Below, piece by piece: positions 9,228 to 23,428 of a stretch of 64,000 nucleotides of DNA. A model generated the notes under the pieces. That model did no database searches and was not told the DNA's origin. It worked only from the letters and a program-made list of their open reading frames with translations. The stretch's first letter is position 1, and every line of letters starts with the position of its first letter. Origin of the DNA: Bacillus sp. BA3 (GTDB lineage: Bacteria; Bacillota; Bacilli; Bacillales; DSM-1321); NCBI GenBank assembly GCA_002835675.1, contig PIZR01000003.1:372001-436000 (forward strand), read 5' to 3'. The position numbers and the translations under genes were made by a program.

Positions 9228-10460
9228 TTACACCTCCACATCATAAGGCTGATAATCTTTTCTAAGGGGATACCCTTTCCAATCATCACCAAGTAAAATC
9301 CGTTTTAGATCAGGGTGTTCATAAAAGTTAATCCCTAATAAATCATATGCCTCACATTCTGGCCAATTTGCTCCTGACCATAATGAGACCAAAGATGGAA
9401 TAACGGGAGATTCCCTATCAAGCTTCACTTTCAAGGCAACTGATTGGTTCATTTTGAATGAATGTAAATGTACATAAATTTCCATATGGGATTCAAAATC
9501 CGTACCATGAAGTTCCGATAAATACGAAAAGTCAAGCTGTTCATCGTATCGCAGAAATTTTGCTATTGAGAAATATGTATCCGGATTAGCCACTAAAGTG
9601 GGTACATCTTTTGATAATCTATTAATATAGTGCTCTAATAATGCCCCTTGTCCTACATGGCTTTCAATAGCAGAAACAATTTGATCGAGTTTTGACTGAT
9701 TTGGGGAAAGCTCGTTAGGGATGATAACTTCTTCGCTTTCCTTTACAGCAGTCCTGTTCTTTGCAGCAGCAGCTGCCTTCGCCTTGGCCGCTGCCGCTGC
9801 CTTTTGCTTCGCTACATCCATTTCGCCTTCCGGTTTTTCAGTCGCATCCTCTTTCGACCGTTTTCGGGCCAATGCTGCTGCTTTCGCCTTGGCCGCCGCT
9901 GCCGCCTTTTGCTTCGCTATATCCATTTCATCTTCCGGCTTCTCCGCACTTTCAGCTTTCGCCTGTTTTCGGGCCAATGCTGCCGCTTTCGCCTTGGCCG
10001 CTGCCGCCGCCTTTTGCTTCGCTACATCCATTTCGCCTTCCGGTTTTTCAGTCGCATCCTCTTTCGACCGTTTTCGGGCCAATGCTGCCGCTTTCGCTTT
10101 GGCCGCCGCTGCCGCCTTTTGCTTCGCTATATCCATTTCATCTTCCGGCTTCTCCGCAGCTTCTTCTTTCGCCCGCTTTCGGGCCAATGCTGCCGCTTTC
10201 GCCTTGGCCGCTGCCGCCGCCTTTTGCTTCGCTATATCCATTTCATCTTCCGGCTTCTCCGCAGCTTCTTCTTTCGCCCGCTTTCGGGCCAAAGCTACAG
10301 CCTTCGCTTTGTCCGCTGCCGCTGCCTTTTGCTTCGCAATATCCGTTTCATCTTCTGCATCCGCACTTTCAGCTTTCGCCTGTTTTCGGGCCAAAGCTAC
10401 AGCCTTCGCCTTGGCCGCTGCCGCTGCCTTCTGTTTCGCTAAGTCTTCCTTTTCACTCAT
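9228..10460 (-). CDS. nuoC: NADH-quinone oxidoreductase subunit C with a long repetitive N-terminal extension
   Basis: A 410-residue protein in two parts. Residues about 255-410 form the 30-kDa complex I domain (ending PECEAYDLLGINFYEHPDLK ... RKDYQPYDVEV). Residues about 6-240 are seven tandem copies of a ~35-residue unit built on DIAKQKAAAAAKAKAAALAR followed by an acidic tail such as EEAAEKPEDEM. NuoC of most bacteria is about 150-200 residues, so this is roughly doubled. The repeats should be helical or disordered, highly charged, with basic and acidic patches alternating. The start ATG lies directly after the nuoB stop, with GGGTG upstream. The role of the extension is unknown. Confidence 0.93.
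   Translation of the reverse strand: MSEKEDLAKQKAAAAAKAKAVALARKQAKAESADAEDETDIAKQKAAAADKAKAVALARKRAKEEAAEKPEDEMDIAKQKAAAAAKAKAAALARKRAKEEAAEKPEDEMDIAKQKAAAAAKAKAAALARKRSKEDATEKPEGEMDVAKQKAAAAAKAKAAALARKQAKAESAEKPEDEMDIAKQKAAAAAKAKAAALARKRSKEDATEKPEGEMDVAKQKAAAAAKAKAAAAAKNRTAVKESEEVIIPNELSPNQSKLDQIVSAIESHVGQGALLEHYINRLSKDVPTLVANPDTYFSIAKFLRYDEQLDFSYLSELHGTDFESHMEIYVHLHSFKMNQSVALKVKLDRESPVIPSLVSLWSGANWPECEAYDLLGINFYEHPDLKRILLGDDWKGYPLRKDYQPYDVEV
9741..10445 (-). repeat. Seven tandem 105-bp repeats inside nuoC
   Basis: The DNA repeats with a 105-bp period; for instance TTTTGCTTCGCTATATCC recurs at 9907, 10117 and 10222, and a TTTTGCTTCGCTACATCC variant at 9802 and 10012. The block 9801-10010 is nearly identical to 10011-10220, so a two-unit (210-bp) duplication is the most recent step. 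Units are in frame with nuoC (34-35 codons each); the last is partial. Long open frames on the opposite strand here are products of the repeat composition. Confidence 0.95.
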
Positions 10461-10973
10461 CTATATCACCCGCTTTCCGGTTTTCGCCTCGTAACGGATT
10501 TTTTCTTTTAACTTATTGATTCCATAAATAAGTGCGGCTGGGTTTGGGGGACAACCCGGTATATATACATCGACAGGTACAATTTGATCTACCCCTTTGA
10601 CCACTGAGTATGAGTGAACATAAGGCCCCCCAGCAGTTGCACAGGATCCCATTGCAATTACCCATTTAGGTTCTGGCATTTGTTCATATAATCTACTTAT
10701 TATTGGAGCCATTTTTTTCGTTACAGTTCCTGAAACAATCATGACATCCGATTGCCTGGGTGATGTCCGAAAAAATGAACCGAATCGGTCCAAATCATAA
10801 TGTGATGAGCCGACACCCATCATTTCAATTGCACAGCATGCCAAACCGAAAGTCATTGGCCAGAGTGAGTTACTTCTAGCCCAGCCTTTTATTTGTTCAA
10901 GTGTGGATAAAAAAATACTGTGTCGCATTTCTTCCATTTCTGCGGGGGTAAGTTCATCCAATTTCAATTCCAC
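10461..10973 (-). CDS. nuoB: NADH-quinone oxidoreductase subunit B (N2 cluster)
   Basis: About 170 residues. The cysteines [18 protein letters not shown] and GCPPNP ligate cluster N2, the final electron donor to quinone. I place the start at GTG 10973 (protein begins [12 protein letters not shown] after Met), with AAGGTG just upstream and homologues starting at this point; a TTG at 10994 would add seven residues but has a poorer ribosome site. Either start overlaps the end of nuoA. Confidence 0.93.
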   Translation of the reverse strand: MELKLDELTPAEMEEMRHSIFLSTLEQIKGWARSNSLWPMTFGLACCAIEMMGVGSSHYDLDRFGSFFRTSPRQSDVMIVSGTVTKKMAPIISRLYEQMPEPKWVIAMGSCATAGGPYVHSYSVVKGVDQIVPVDVYIPGCPPNPAALIYGINKLKEKIRYEAKTGKRVI

Positions 10974-11338
10974 TTTAACACCTTCTTTTTCCAAGCGTAG
11001 ATTAGCCCTAGCATAAGGATCAGGACGAAAAACAGCATTTCAATCAATGCAAACAGTCCGAGTTCATCATAAGCGACCGCCCATGGGTAAAGAAAAACCG
11101 TTTCCACATCAAATATGACGAACATCAATCCGAAAAGATAATACCTGACATTGAATTGAACCCTCGAATCCTGAAAAGGTTCGATTCCACTTTCATAAGT
11201 CGTATATTTCATATCTGTCGGTTTATAAGGCCTTAGCAGTCTACCAAGAAATAAAGCAATCACAGGCAATAAAATGCCGAGACAAAGGAAAACAAATACA
11301 ATTAAATAATTATTTTGGTAAATATGCAGCTGTCCCAT
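10964..11338 (-). CDS. nuoA: NADH-quinone oxidoreductase subunit A
   Basis: A 124-residue protein with three transmembrane helices and the loop [20 protein letters not shown] that is typical of NuoA. The start at 11338 is preceded by GGGAG six bases upstream; the ATG two codons earlier touches that site. It is the first gene of the nuo operon, about 145 bases downstream of the promoter/cre region. Confidence 0.94.
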   Translation of the reverse strand: MGQLHIYQNNYLIVFVFLCLGILLPVIALFLGRLLRPYKPTDMKYTTYESGIEPFQDSRVQFNVRYYLFGLMFVIFDVETVFLYPWAVAYDELGLFALIEMLFFVLILMLGLIYAWKKKVLKWN

Positions 11339-11479
11339 GTTCATCTCCCTTTATGGATAAATCATGTTAAATGGGTTCAATTTAGATTTGCTTGTCTTCT
11401 TTTTGGATACCTTTTAAATATTATGCAGGGTGACATTCTTTTAGAAGCAACGTGAAAGGAGGGGGTATGAAGCAATAAT

Positions 11480-11493
11480 TGTAAGCGTATACA
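11480..11493 (-). promoter_or_regulatory. Candidate cre (CcpA) site at the nuo promoter
   Basis: TGTAAGCGTATACA matches the cre consensus TGWNANCGNTNWCA at all but one position. It touches the last base of the -10 box and covers the expected transcription start, a place where CcpA normally represses. Confidence 0.6.
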
Positions 11494-11521
11494 TTATAAC
11501 ATTAGGCTAAAAGCATGTCGA
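11493..11521 (-). promoter_or_regulatory. Sigma-A promoter of the nuo operon
   Basis: Minus strand -35 TCGACA (11521-11516), 17-base spacer, -10 TATAAT (11498-11493). It lies between the atp terminator and nuoA, so nuo has its own promoter. The rest of the 11345-11683 gap shows no gene. Confidence 0.7.
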
Positions 11522-11624
11522 CGAGTTAAGGATTAAAATGGAAAATACTTTACTCTATAATTCGACTTTTTTTTCATCCTACAACCTTTTTTATTAAAAT
11601 TACTATCCTCAAAAACCTTTTGGT

Positions 11625-11672
11625 AAAAAAAAACACCTAATCTTACCACGAATGGCTCGATCAGGTGTTTTC
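11625..11672 (-). terminator. Terminator of the atp operon
   Basis: AAACACCTAATC pairs with GATCAGGTGTTT with one mismatch, 11 bases past the atpC stop, and on the minus strand is followed by a run of nine T. It separates the atp and nuo operons. Confidence 0.88.
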
Positions 11673-11683
11673 ATCAATTAAAG

Positions 11684-12106
<423 letters not shown>

Positions 12107-12110
12107 TTAA

Positions 12111-13529
<1,419 letters not shown>

Positions 13530-13595
13530 TTATAACGACTATCGAGTTTATGGAACGGCCAAGCTTCGTCCGGGCCGACCGCCCCTTTAATGATT

Positions 13596-14456
<861 letters not shown>

Positions 14457-14493
14457 TCATTCTCACCACCCTTTATAAATTAGTTAGACCTTA

Positions 14494-17138
<2,645 letters not shown>

Positions 17139-17193
17139 TTAGAAAACTATGCTCTTAAACTGTATAAAAACAGGATTGTGGACATAAAGGAAA

Positions 17194-17223
17194 GGCGAAG
17201 GTTCACATGGAACGAACTTCGCC
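17194..17223 (-). promoter_or_regulatory. Intercistronic stem-loop between atpE and atpF
   Basis: GGCGAAG (17194-17200) pairs perfectly with CTTCGCC (17217-17223), extended by an inner GTTC/GAAC pair with a three-base bulge and a five-base loop. It lies 26 bases past the atpE stop and is followed on the minus strand by a short T-rich stretch without a long U run. It could protect the atpE message or reduce read-through to atpF. Confidence 0.6.
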
Positions 17224-17248
17224 ATTTTTGAACTTTTTGAAGGTTCTA

Positions 17249-17497
<249 letters not shown>

Positions 17498-17537
17498 TCA
17501 AAATTTATTATTTTTTTAGTTCTAAATGAACTTATAA

Positions 17538-18233
<696 letters not shown>

Positions 18234-18255
18234 CTATATTCACCTCTCTTCCCCG

Positions 18256-18624
18256 CTATCGACGTATTAATTGGATGAAAAAATCTATAAAAATGACAAT
18301 ATAAGCTGTCATTAATCCCCATACAACACTTATCAGATGAAAATGCTCCGGAAATTCCAATGCAATGAGTACCGCTAGACCTGCGGATGCCATTCGAGTC
18401 ATCGTCCCAAGAGATTTAGTTTTCTTTCCTTCATCGAGCGCCTGACTGAACTTTTTCATTTTCTGATTGATCAGCCATAAATTGTATAAACTCAAACCCG
18501 TACCCAGTATAAGCCCAGCAAAAACGGCTTGATAACTCGTAAGTCCCCATCCAACAACATAAACCGCCAGAAGAAAAATTATATATTTACTCTGCCTGTT
18601 GAACATGATTTTCATTTCTGGCAT
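18256..18624 (-). CDS. atpI: ATP synthase subunit I (AtpI)
   Basis: A 122-residue membrane protein with four hydrophobic helices, beginning MPEMKIMFNRQSKYIIFLLA. AtpI assists c-ring assembly and has been linked to Mg2+ handling. Several ATG codons occur near the start (18624, 18615, 18606); AGGAG lies about 12 bases before the first. It overlaps the shifted end of atpZ. Confidence 0.85.
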   Translation of the reverse strand: MPEMKIMFNRQSKYIIFLLAVYVVGWGLTSYQAVFAGLILGTGLSLYNLWLINQKMKKFSQALDEGKKTKSLGTMTRMASAGLAVLIALEFPEHFHLISVVWGLMTAYIVIFIDFFIQLIRR

Positions 18625-18849
18625 TTTTCATTTAATCTCCTGAGAAATATTTTCGTACTGAATGAAGCATTGCTTGTAAACATAGCAAGTCCACAAAGAA
18701 GGCCAATTACTAATAGCAGCGGTTCGAATCTTAGGTTCTGACAAGTAAATGAAGATACCGAACAAAACTGATCCGACTATTTGAGAAAGAATCGCTGACA
18801 TCAAAGTCATAGCCATTTTAGACGGCAAATCATTTGACGCAAGTTGCAT
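18612..18849 (-). pseudogene. atpZ: Frameshifted atpZ (AtpZ/AtpI-family membrane hairpin)
   Basis: One minus-strand frame gives MAMTLMSAILSQIVGSVLFG, the first helix of AtpZ. From about 18747 the matching second helix continues in another frame as LRFEPLLLVIGLLCGLAMFT and ends at a stop at 18612, overlapping atpI. In the first frame the reading instead goes into hydrophilic sequence (SEPKIRTAAISNW) and stops at 18628. A one-base change near 18735-18750 would restore a two-helix protein. The only ATG near a ribosome site (18849) touches it directly, so the start also looks poor. Either a decayed gene, a sequence error, or recoding. Confidence 0.7.
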
Positions 18850-18946
18850 CCTCGCGGTTGAATTTGGTGGAGGATAGAAAACATTTCATGCTGTAAAAAT
18901 CTGCATGCCGGGCTACTGAAAACCCTCTCATTTTACATCCTTTGTT

Positions 18947-18975
18947 AGCATACAATAGGCTAGAATCAATGTCAA
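18947..18975 (-). promoter_or_regulatory. Sigma-A promoter of the atp operon
   Basis: Minus strand -35 TTGACA (18975-18970, perfect), 17-base spacer, -10 TATGCT (18952-18947, 4 of 6). It lies about 100 bases upstream of atpZ and drives atpZ-I-B-E-F-H-A-G-D-C. Confidence 0.75.
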
Positions 18976-19083
18976 TGAGTGGTTAGTGAAATTTGTCACA
19001 GGTTTGTAATTATTAACGAATTGTTCACAAATTATCTTTTTTCTTCTATTGACATCCGTTTTATTTTACTTATTGTCCTCTGT

Positions 19084-21312
19084 TCACTCAATAAGTAACG
19101 TCTTTTCTATCCGATCTTCCCTTCCGCCCCTTCTCGCAAATATTATCGCTTTATACACTCCTTTAGGCGGCAAGTCCTTTTTCAATACATCTTTTTTGAT
19201 CAAACCGGAAGGTGCCGATCTCGACCAATCCAAATATCCAGCGAATTTCAAGCTATCCTCCTCATATAGGGCAATACCGAATTCTTCAGCCCCCCGCGGA
19301 AGGTACATTTCGTATCGATATGTGCCAGCCTGGTCCCCTTGGGCAAAATCAAATCCCATTACCCTTGGATAATCAGGCTCTTCTTTTACATATAAATAAG
19401 GAATTGATATTCTTTTGGTTCCTTCCATTATTATGAGGTATCCATCAAAGACTCCCTTTTTAAGCTCGGCTGGGTTGACCTGCAGTCCCACTTTTATCTG
19501 TTTCTTTTCCTTTGGATTCAATGTAAGGGATTTCGGCAATTCCCAAGTGAGCCCTGTCTCTTTTAATGGGACCATAAAAGAGTACTTCCTCATTTTCGTT
19601 CCGGTATTTTCTATGACTATCGTTTCATGATGCTCTTCAATTCCTTCTTTCTTTGTGTACATTCCAAAGGACAATGAGCTAGGATTCAAGAGCGTGTCCG
19701 CTTTTAATGCTTCGTCGACCTGAATGCGTCCAGCCCCCTGTTCATATGTGTGATAAAATTGATTCGCAGATTTCCTCAATGGCTTTGAAGTGCTCATCAA
19801 TGCAGATTTCACTTGATCAGGAGTCCAATCCGGGTGTTTTTGCAGGATTAACGCGACTGCTCCTGCAACATGCGGTGCGGACATACTTGTTCCATCCAAG
19901 GACATATATCCTTTAGGAACGGTGCTTTCAATTTCCACTCCCGGTGCCAATACGTCAGGCTTTATTCCCCATGATACAGTTACCGGTCCCCTTGAGCTAA
20001 AATCAGCGAGCCTATCCTGCTCGTTCTTATAAACAAATTGAACGGTTTTGCTTTGCCCTTGCTCCATGATTTGCTTAAGCTGCATTCCATCTCTTCTATT
20101 AATAGAAGCAGCTGGGATGTTCATTTCCTTTTCCAAGCTTCCAGTAAAGGTACCGCTCGTATTATTATAAACAATTACCCCCTTTGCACCTGCCTTTTCT
20201 GCATTGGATACTTTCTGCTGGAAGGTAAGTGTTCCTCGTTCCATCAAAACAATCTTATCCCGAACATGTTTCAGGTCCTTTTCATTACCCAGTCCCCCAT
20301 ATATGACATCCTCGGAAAACGTCAGGTTCCATTTTTTAGAGCCTTGAAACAAGGTTAAATGCGATTGATGCTTTTTCGATCCAAGTCCGTAAATCATATA
20401 CGGAACCCTTAAGGGAGGAGTCGATGCCCCAACGGAAATCGCTTTTTCCGCTGTTCCGGGTGAGCCGACGGTCCATACAGCCGGACCGGAATTCCCATTT
20501 GATGTCACGGCAACTATTCCGCTTTCCACAGCCTTATTCAATGCAAGGGAGATAGGCAAATCAGGGCCATTGACGTTATTGCCAAGAGAGAGGTTCAATA
20601 CATCCACCTTATCCTTCATGGCTGACTCAATAGCCGTCAAGACTTGATCCGTATCTCCTGCTCCACCTGGTCCCAAAGCTCGATATGCATATATCTCCGC
20701 CTCTGGTGCGACACCTTTCATTTTTCCATTGGCTGCAATGATGCCTGCCACATGAGTACCGTGTAATGTATTCAGGTCGCCTTGATTTTTGGTTTCCATC
20801 GGGTCTTCATCACCATCAACCAGATCCTTGCCACCTTTATATGCTCGTTGCAAATCTGGATGTGTATAATCAATGCCAGTATCGATGATCCCTACTTTTA
20901 CCCCTTGCCCGGTTATCCGGTGATTCTCCTTATCAAAGAAACCCCTGACCCTGCCTCCTCCTATGTACGGGACACTTTCATCCAACACGGCTTGATAAAC
21001 GGATACTTCCGTTACATCCTGAATTTCGTCCTCCTTTTTAAGTTGTTCTATCTCATTCATCTTCCCATGAAGGGAAAATCCATTCAGGGCAACCGAATAA
21101 ACATTCCGTAATTGAAGGGATGGGTATTTTTCAAGCAGTTTTTCGATCTTTTCCCGTTGAAACGCCTTATCCATCGTGACAACAACCGTTACTTCCTTAG
21201 ATTCTGATAGTTTTGGTAAAGGCGGCAGAATGACGGATGCCAATCCCTTTTCATTTTGATAAATAAATACAAAAAGGAAAACAAACACTAGAAACGTTTT
21301 CTTTCCCAACAT
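19084..21312 (-). CDS. vpr: Secreted subtilisin-like serine protease, Vpr type
   Basis: A 742-residue S8 protease: signal peptide (hydrophobic FLVFVFLFVFIY after basic residues), an inhibitor-I9-like propeptide, then the catalytic domain with Asp in GVKVGIIDTGID (about 144), His in LHGTHVAGIIAANG (about 184) and Ser in DGTSMSAPHVAGAVALIL (near 480). A protease-associated (PA) insert lies between His and Ser (GAKGVIVYNNTSG). The C-terminal region with VKEEPDYPRVMG resembles that of B. subtilis Vpr, which is longer (about 806). ATG 21312 is six bases after AAGGGG. It sits between mnaA and the atp operon, a place where I do not expect vpr from B. subtilis. No terminator was seen after it. Confidence 0.85.
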   Translation of the reverse strand: MLGKKTFLVFVFLFVFIYQNEKGLASVILPPLPKLSESKEVTVVVTMDKAFQREKIEKLLEKYPSLQLRNVYSVALNGFSLHGKMNEIEQLKKEDEIQDVTEVSVYQAVLDESVPYIGGGRVRGFFDKENHRITGQGVKVGIIDTGIDYTHPDLQRAYKGGKDLVDGDEDPMETKNQGDLNTLHGTHVAGIIAANGKMKGVAPEAEIYAYRALGPGGAGDTDQVLTAIESAMKDKVDVLNLSLGNNVNGPDLPISLALNKAVESGIVAVTSNGNSGPAVWTVGSPGTAEKAISVGASTPPLRVPYMIYGLGSKKHQSHLTLFQGSKKWNLTFSEDVIYGGLGNEKDLKHVRDKIVLMERGTLTFQQKVSNAEKAGAKGVIVYNNTSGTFTGSLEKEMNIPAASINRRDGMQLKQIMEQGQSKTVQFVYKNEQDRLADFSSRGPVTVSWGIKPDVLAPGVEIESTVPKGYMSLDGTSMSAPHVAGAVALILQKHPDWTPDQVKSALMSTSKPLRKSANQFYHTYEQGAGRIQVDEALKADTLLNPSSLSFGMYTKKEGIEEHHETIVIENTGTKMRKYSFMVPLKETGLTWELPKSLTLNPKEKKQIKVGLQVNPAELKKGVFDGYLIIMEGTKRISIPYLYVKEEPDYPRVMGFDFAQGDQAGTYRYEMYLPRGAEEFGIALYEEDSLKFAGYLDWSRSAPSGLIKKDVLKKDLPPKGVYKAIIFARRGGREDRIEKTLLIE

Positions 21313-21362
21313 AATCATCCCCTTAGCAGTTATCTTTTCTCAACAACCTTGGAGTATGCAAA

Positions 21363-21391
21363 TAAAAAAAGGAAAAGCGCATGGCTTTTCC
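21363..21391 (-). terminator. Terminator of upp-mnaA
   Basis: Perfect eight-base stem GGAAAAGC / GCTTTTCC with a five-base loop, flanked by A and T runs, directly after the mnaA stop. Confidence 0.9.
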
Positions 21392-21395
21392 TTTT

Positions 21396-22538
21396 TTATG
21401 AGTCAAATCTAGTTGGTGGCATATTTATTTGCTTAAAATAGTAACGGATGGCTTCAGCTATGCGGACCGAAGCGTTTCCGTCCCCATATGGATTTGAAGC
21501 TTTGGACATTTTTTCGTGCACCTCTTGATCAGTGAGCAATTCATGTGCCAAATTATAAATGGTTTGTTCATCAGTACCCGCCAACCTTAAGGTTCCAGCC
21601 GCAATCCCCTCAGGACGTTCCGTCGTATCCCTTAAAACCAGGACAGGTACACCAAGTGACGGTGCCTCTTCCTGGATTCCTCCAGAATCAGTCAAAATCA
21701 GATAGGCTCTTGAAGCGAAGTTATGGAAATCCAGAACATCCAGCGGCTCGATCAAATGAATCCGCGGATCGTCGCCGAGAATTTTGTTCGCCAATTCCTG
21801 AACAAGAGGATTTAAATGGACAGGATATACCACTTGAACATCATCATGCTCAGCAATGATTTTCTTCACGGCCCTGAAGATATTCCTCATGGGTTCACCT
21901 AGATTTTCCCTGCGATGGGCGGTAAGCAAAATGAGCCTGTCTTCTCCAAGTCCATTTAAAACCGGATGTGAATAAGTGGACCGTACAGTCGTTTTTAAAG
22001 CATCGGTTGCCGTATTTCCCGTCACGAAAATATTATCCTTCTTGTTTTCGTTAAGCAGATTCTCCTCCGCCTTCGAAGTCGGTGCAAAATGCAAATCCGC
22101 CAGCGTACCGGTAAGCTGTCGATTCATCTCTTCCGGATAAGGGGAATACTTATTCCAGGTGCGCAGCCCTGCTTCTACATGCCCAATGACAATCTGATTA
22201 TAAAAGGCAGCCAGACTTGCGACAAACGTTGTGGTTGTATCTCCATGTACAAGAACAATATCAGGCTTAGCTTCCTTCATTACGGAATCAAGACCATTTA
22301 ATGCTCTTGTTGTAATGTCAGCAAGTGTTTGCCTTTCCTTCATTATGTCCAAGTCATAATCCGGCTGAATGGAAAATAGTTCGAGAACTTGATCTAACAT
22401 TTGACGATGCTGAGCTGTAACAGCAACGATCGGCTTGAAATGTTCTGGGTGTTTTTGAAATTCGAGTACTAAGGGAGCCATTTTGACAGCTTCTGGTCTC
22501 GTCCCGAAAATGGTCATGACTTTTATCGGTTTGTTCAT
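21396..22538 (-). CDS. mnaA: UDP-N-acetylglucosamine 2-epimerase
   Basis: A 380-residue enzyme that interconverts UDP-GlcNAc and UDP-ManNAc for teichoic-acid linkage units. It begins MNKPIKVMTIFGTRPEAVKM and holds VTAQHRQMLDQVL, VHGDTTTTF and TDSGGIQEEAPSLGVPVLVLR, all typical of the WecB/MnaA fold. ATG 22538 has GAGGTG six bases upstream; the GTG nine bases earlier is part of that site. It follows upp after 23 bases, probably one operon. Confidence 0.95.
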   Translation of the reverse strand: MNKPIKVMTIFGTRPEAVKMAPLVLEFQKHPEHFKPIVAVTAQHRQMLDQVLELFSIQPDYDLDIMKERQTLADITTRALNGLDSVMKEAKPDIVLVHGDTTTTFVASLAAFYNQIVIGHVEAGLRTWNKYSPYPEEMNRQLTGTLADLHFAPTSKAEENLLNENKKDNIFVTGNTATDALKTTVRSTYSHPVLNGLGEDRLILLTAHRRENLGEPMRNIFRAVKKIIAEHDDVQVVYPVHLNPLVQELANKILGDDPRIHLIEPLDVLDFHNFASRAYLILTDSGGIQEEAPSLGVPVLVLRDTTERPEGIAAGTLRLAGTDEQTIYNLAHELLTDQEVHEKMSKASNPYGDGNASVRIAEAIRYYFKQINMPPTRFDS

Positions 22539-22561
22539 TCGTGACACCTCAGCTTCTTTCC

Positions 22562-23191
22562 TTATTTTGTGCCGAATAAACGATCTCCTGCGTCTCCAAG
22601 ACCTGGAACGATATAACCATGTTCATTCAGTTTTTCGTCAAGGCCAGCAATATAAATATCAACATCTGGATGGGCTTCTTTTAATGCGTCCACACCCTCT
22701 GGAGCTGCAATCAAACACATGAATTTAATATTCACTGCACCGCGCTTTTTAATGGAATGGATCGCTTCGATGGCTGATCCGCCAGTGGCTAACATCGGGT
22801 CAACGACAATGCATTCCCTTTCTGCCAAATCACTTGGCATTTTCGCATAATATTCAACAGGTTTCAAAGTTTCAGGATCACGGTAAAGGCCAACATGTCC
22901 GACCTTTGCAGCAGGAATCAGCTTAATGATTCCGTCCACCATCCCTATGCCTGCACGTAAAATCGGGACGATTCCCACTTTTTTACCAGAAAGCATTTTC
23001 ACTTTCGCCGTGCTTACAGGCGTTTGGATTTCCACCTCTTCGAGCGGCATATCCCTCGTGATTTCAAATGCCATCAATGAAGCGACTTCATCCACTAGTT
23101 CACGGAATTCTTTTGTTCCTGTATTTATATCACGTATATAGGCTAATTTGTGTTGAATTAACGGGTGATCGAAAACATAAACTTTTCCCAT
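22562..23191 (-). CDS. upp: Uracil phosphoribosyltransferase
   Basis: A 209-residue salvage enzyme making UMP from uracil and PRPP. The PRPP loop is [15 protein letters not shown] near residue 130 and the uracil-binding C-terminal loop is [16 protein letters not shown]. Full length. Confidence 0.97.
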   Translation of the reverse strand: MGKVYVFDHPLIQHKLAYIRDINTGTKEFRELVDEVASLMAFEITRDMPLEEVEIQTPVSTAKVKMLSGKKVGIVPILRAGIGMVDGIIKLIPAAKVGHVGLYRDPETLKPVEYYAKMPSDLAERECIVVDPMLATGGSAIEAIHSIKKRGAVNIKFMCLIAAPEGVDALKEAHPDVDIYIAGLDEKLNEHGYIVPGLGDAGDRLFGTK

Positions 23192-23290
23192 TTAGCATCT
23201 CTCCAATTCCATTGCTTAGTTTTGCGCTTTTTTATGATTTCCCTAATCGAATAGAAAAATTTTCGTGTCTTTTTAAATTCACTTCAACCT

Positions 23291-23319
23291 ATTTTACAGA
23301 AAAACGATTCAATCTTCAA
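23291..23319 (-). promoter_or_regulatory. Probable sigma-A promoter of upp-mnaA
   Basis: Minus strand -35 TTGAAG, 17-base spacer, -10 TAAAAT, about 95 bases before the upp start and downstream of the glyA terminator. Confidence 0.5.
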
Positions 23320-23386
23320 TAAAGGTTTAGATGTCAGACCTATTTTCACTATTCGGATTCTTCTCACATACTGACTCCCATAAGGT

Positions 23387-23418
23387 ATAAAAAAACCGCT
23401 CCCTTTAGAAGGAAGCGG
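23387..23418 (-). terminator. Terminator of glyA
   Basis: CCGCTCCC / GGAAGCGG stem with one mismatch, followed on the minus strand by seven T, just after the glyA stop. Confidence 0.87.
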
Positions 23419-23428
23419 CTCAAGAATA

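Noticed and set aside
9741..10445. CRISPR array
   Set aside because: The 105-bp units are contiguous, in frame and coding, with no unique spacers between short repeats.
9721..10519. Three overlapping plus-strand open frames of 212-257 codons opposite nuoC
   Set aside because: They are shadows of the 105-bp repeats: GC-rich Ala/Lys codons leave all frames open. No ribosome site or promoter, and the minus frame carries a real NuoC domain.
11522..11600. Plus-strand TATAAT near 11555 as a promoter
   Set aside because: No matching -35 and it would transcribe antisense into the atp operon; chance A/T-rich match.
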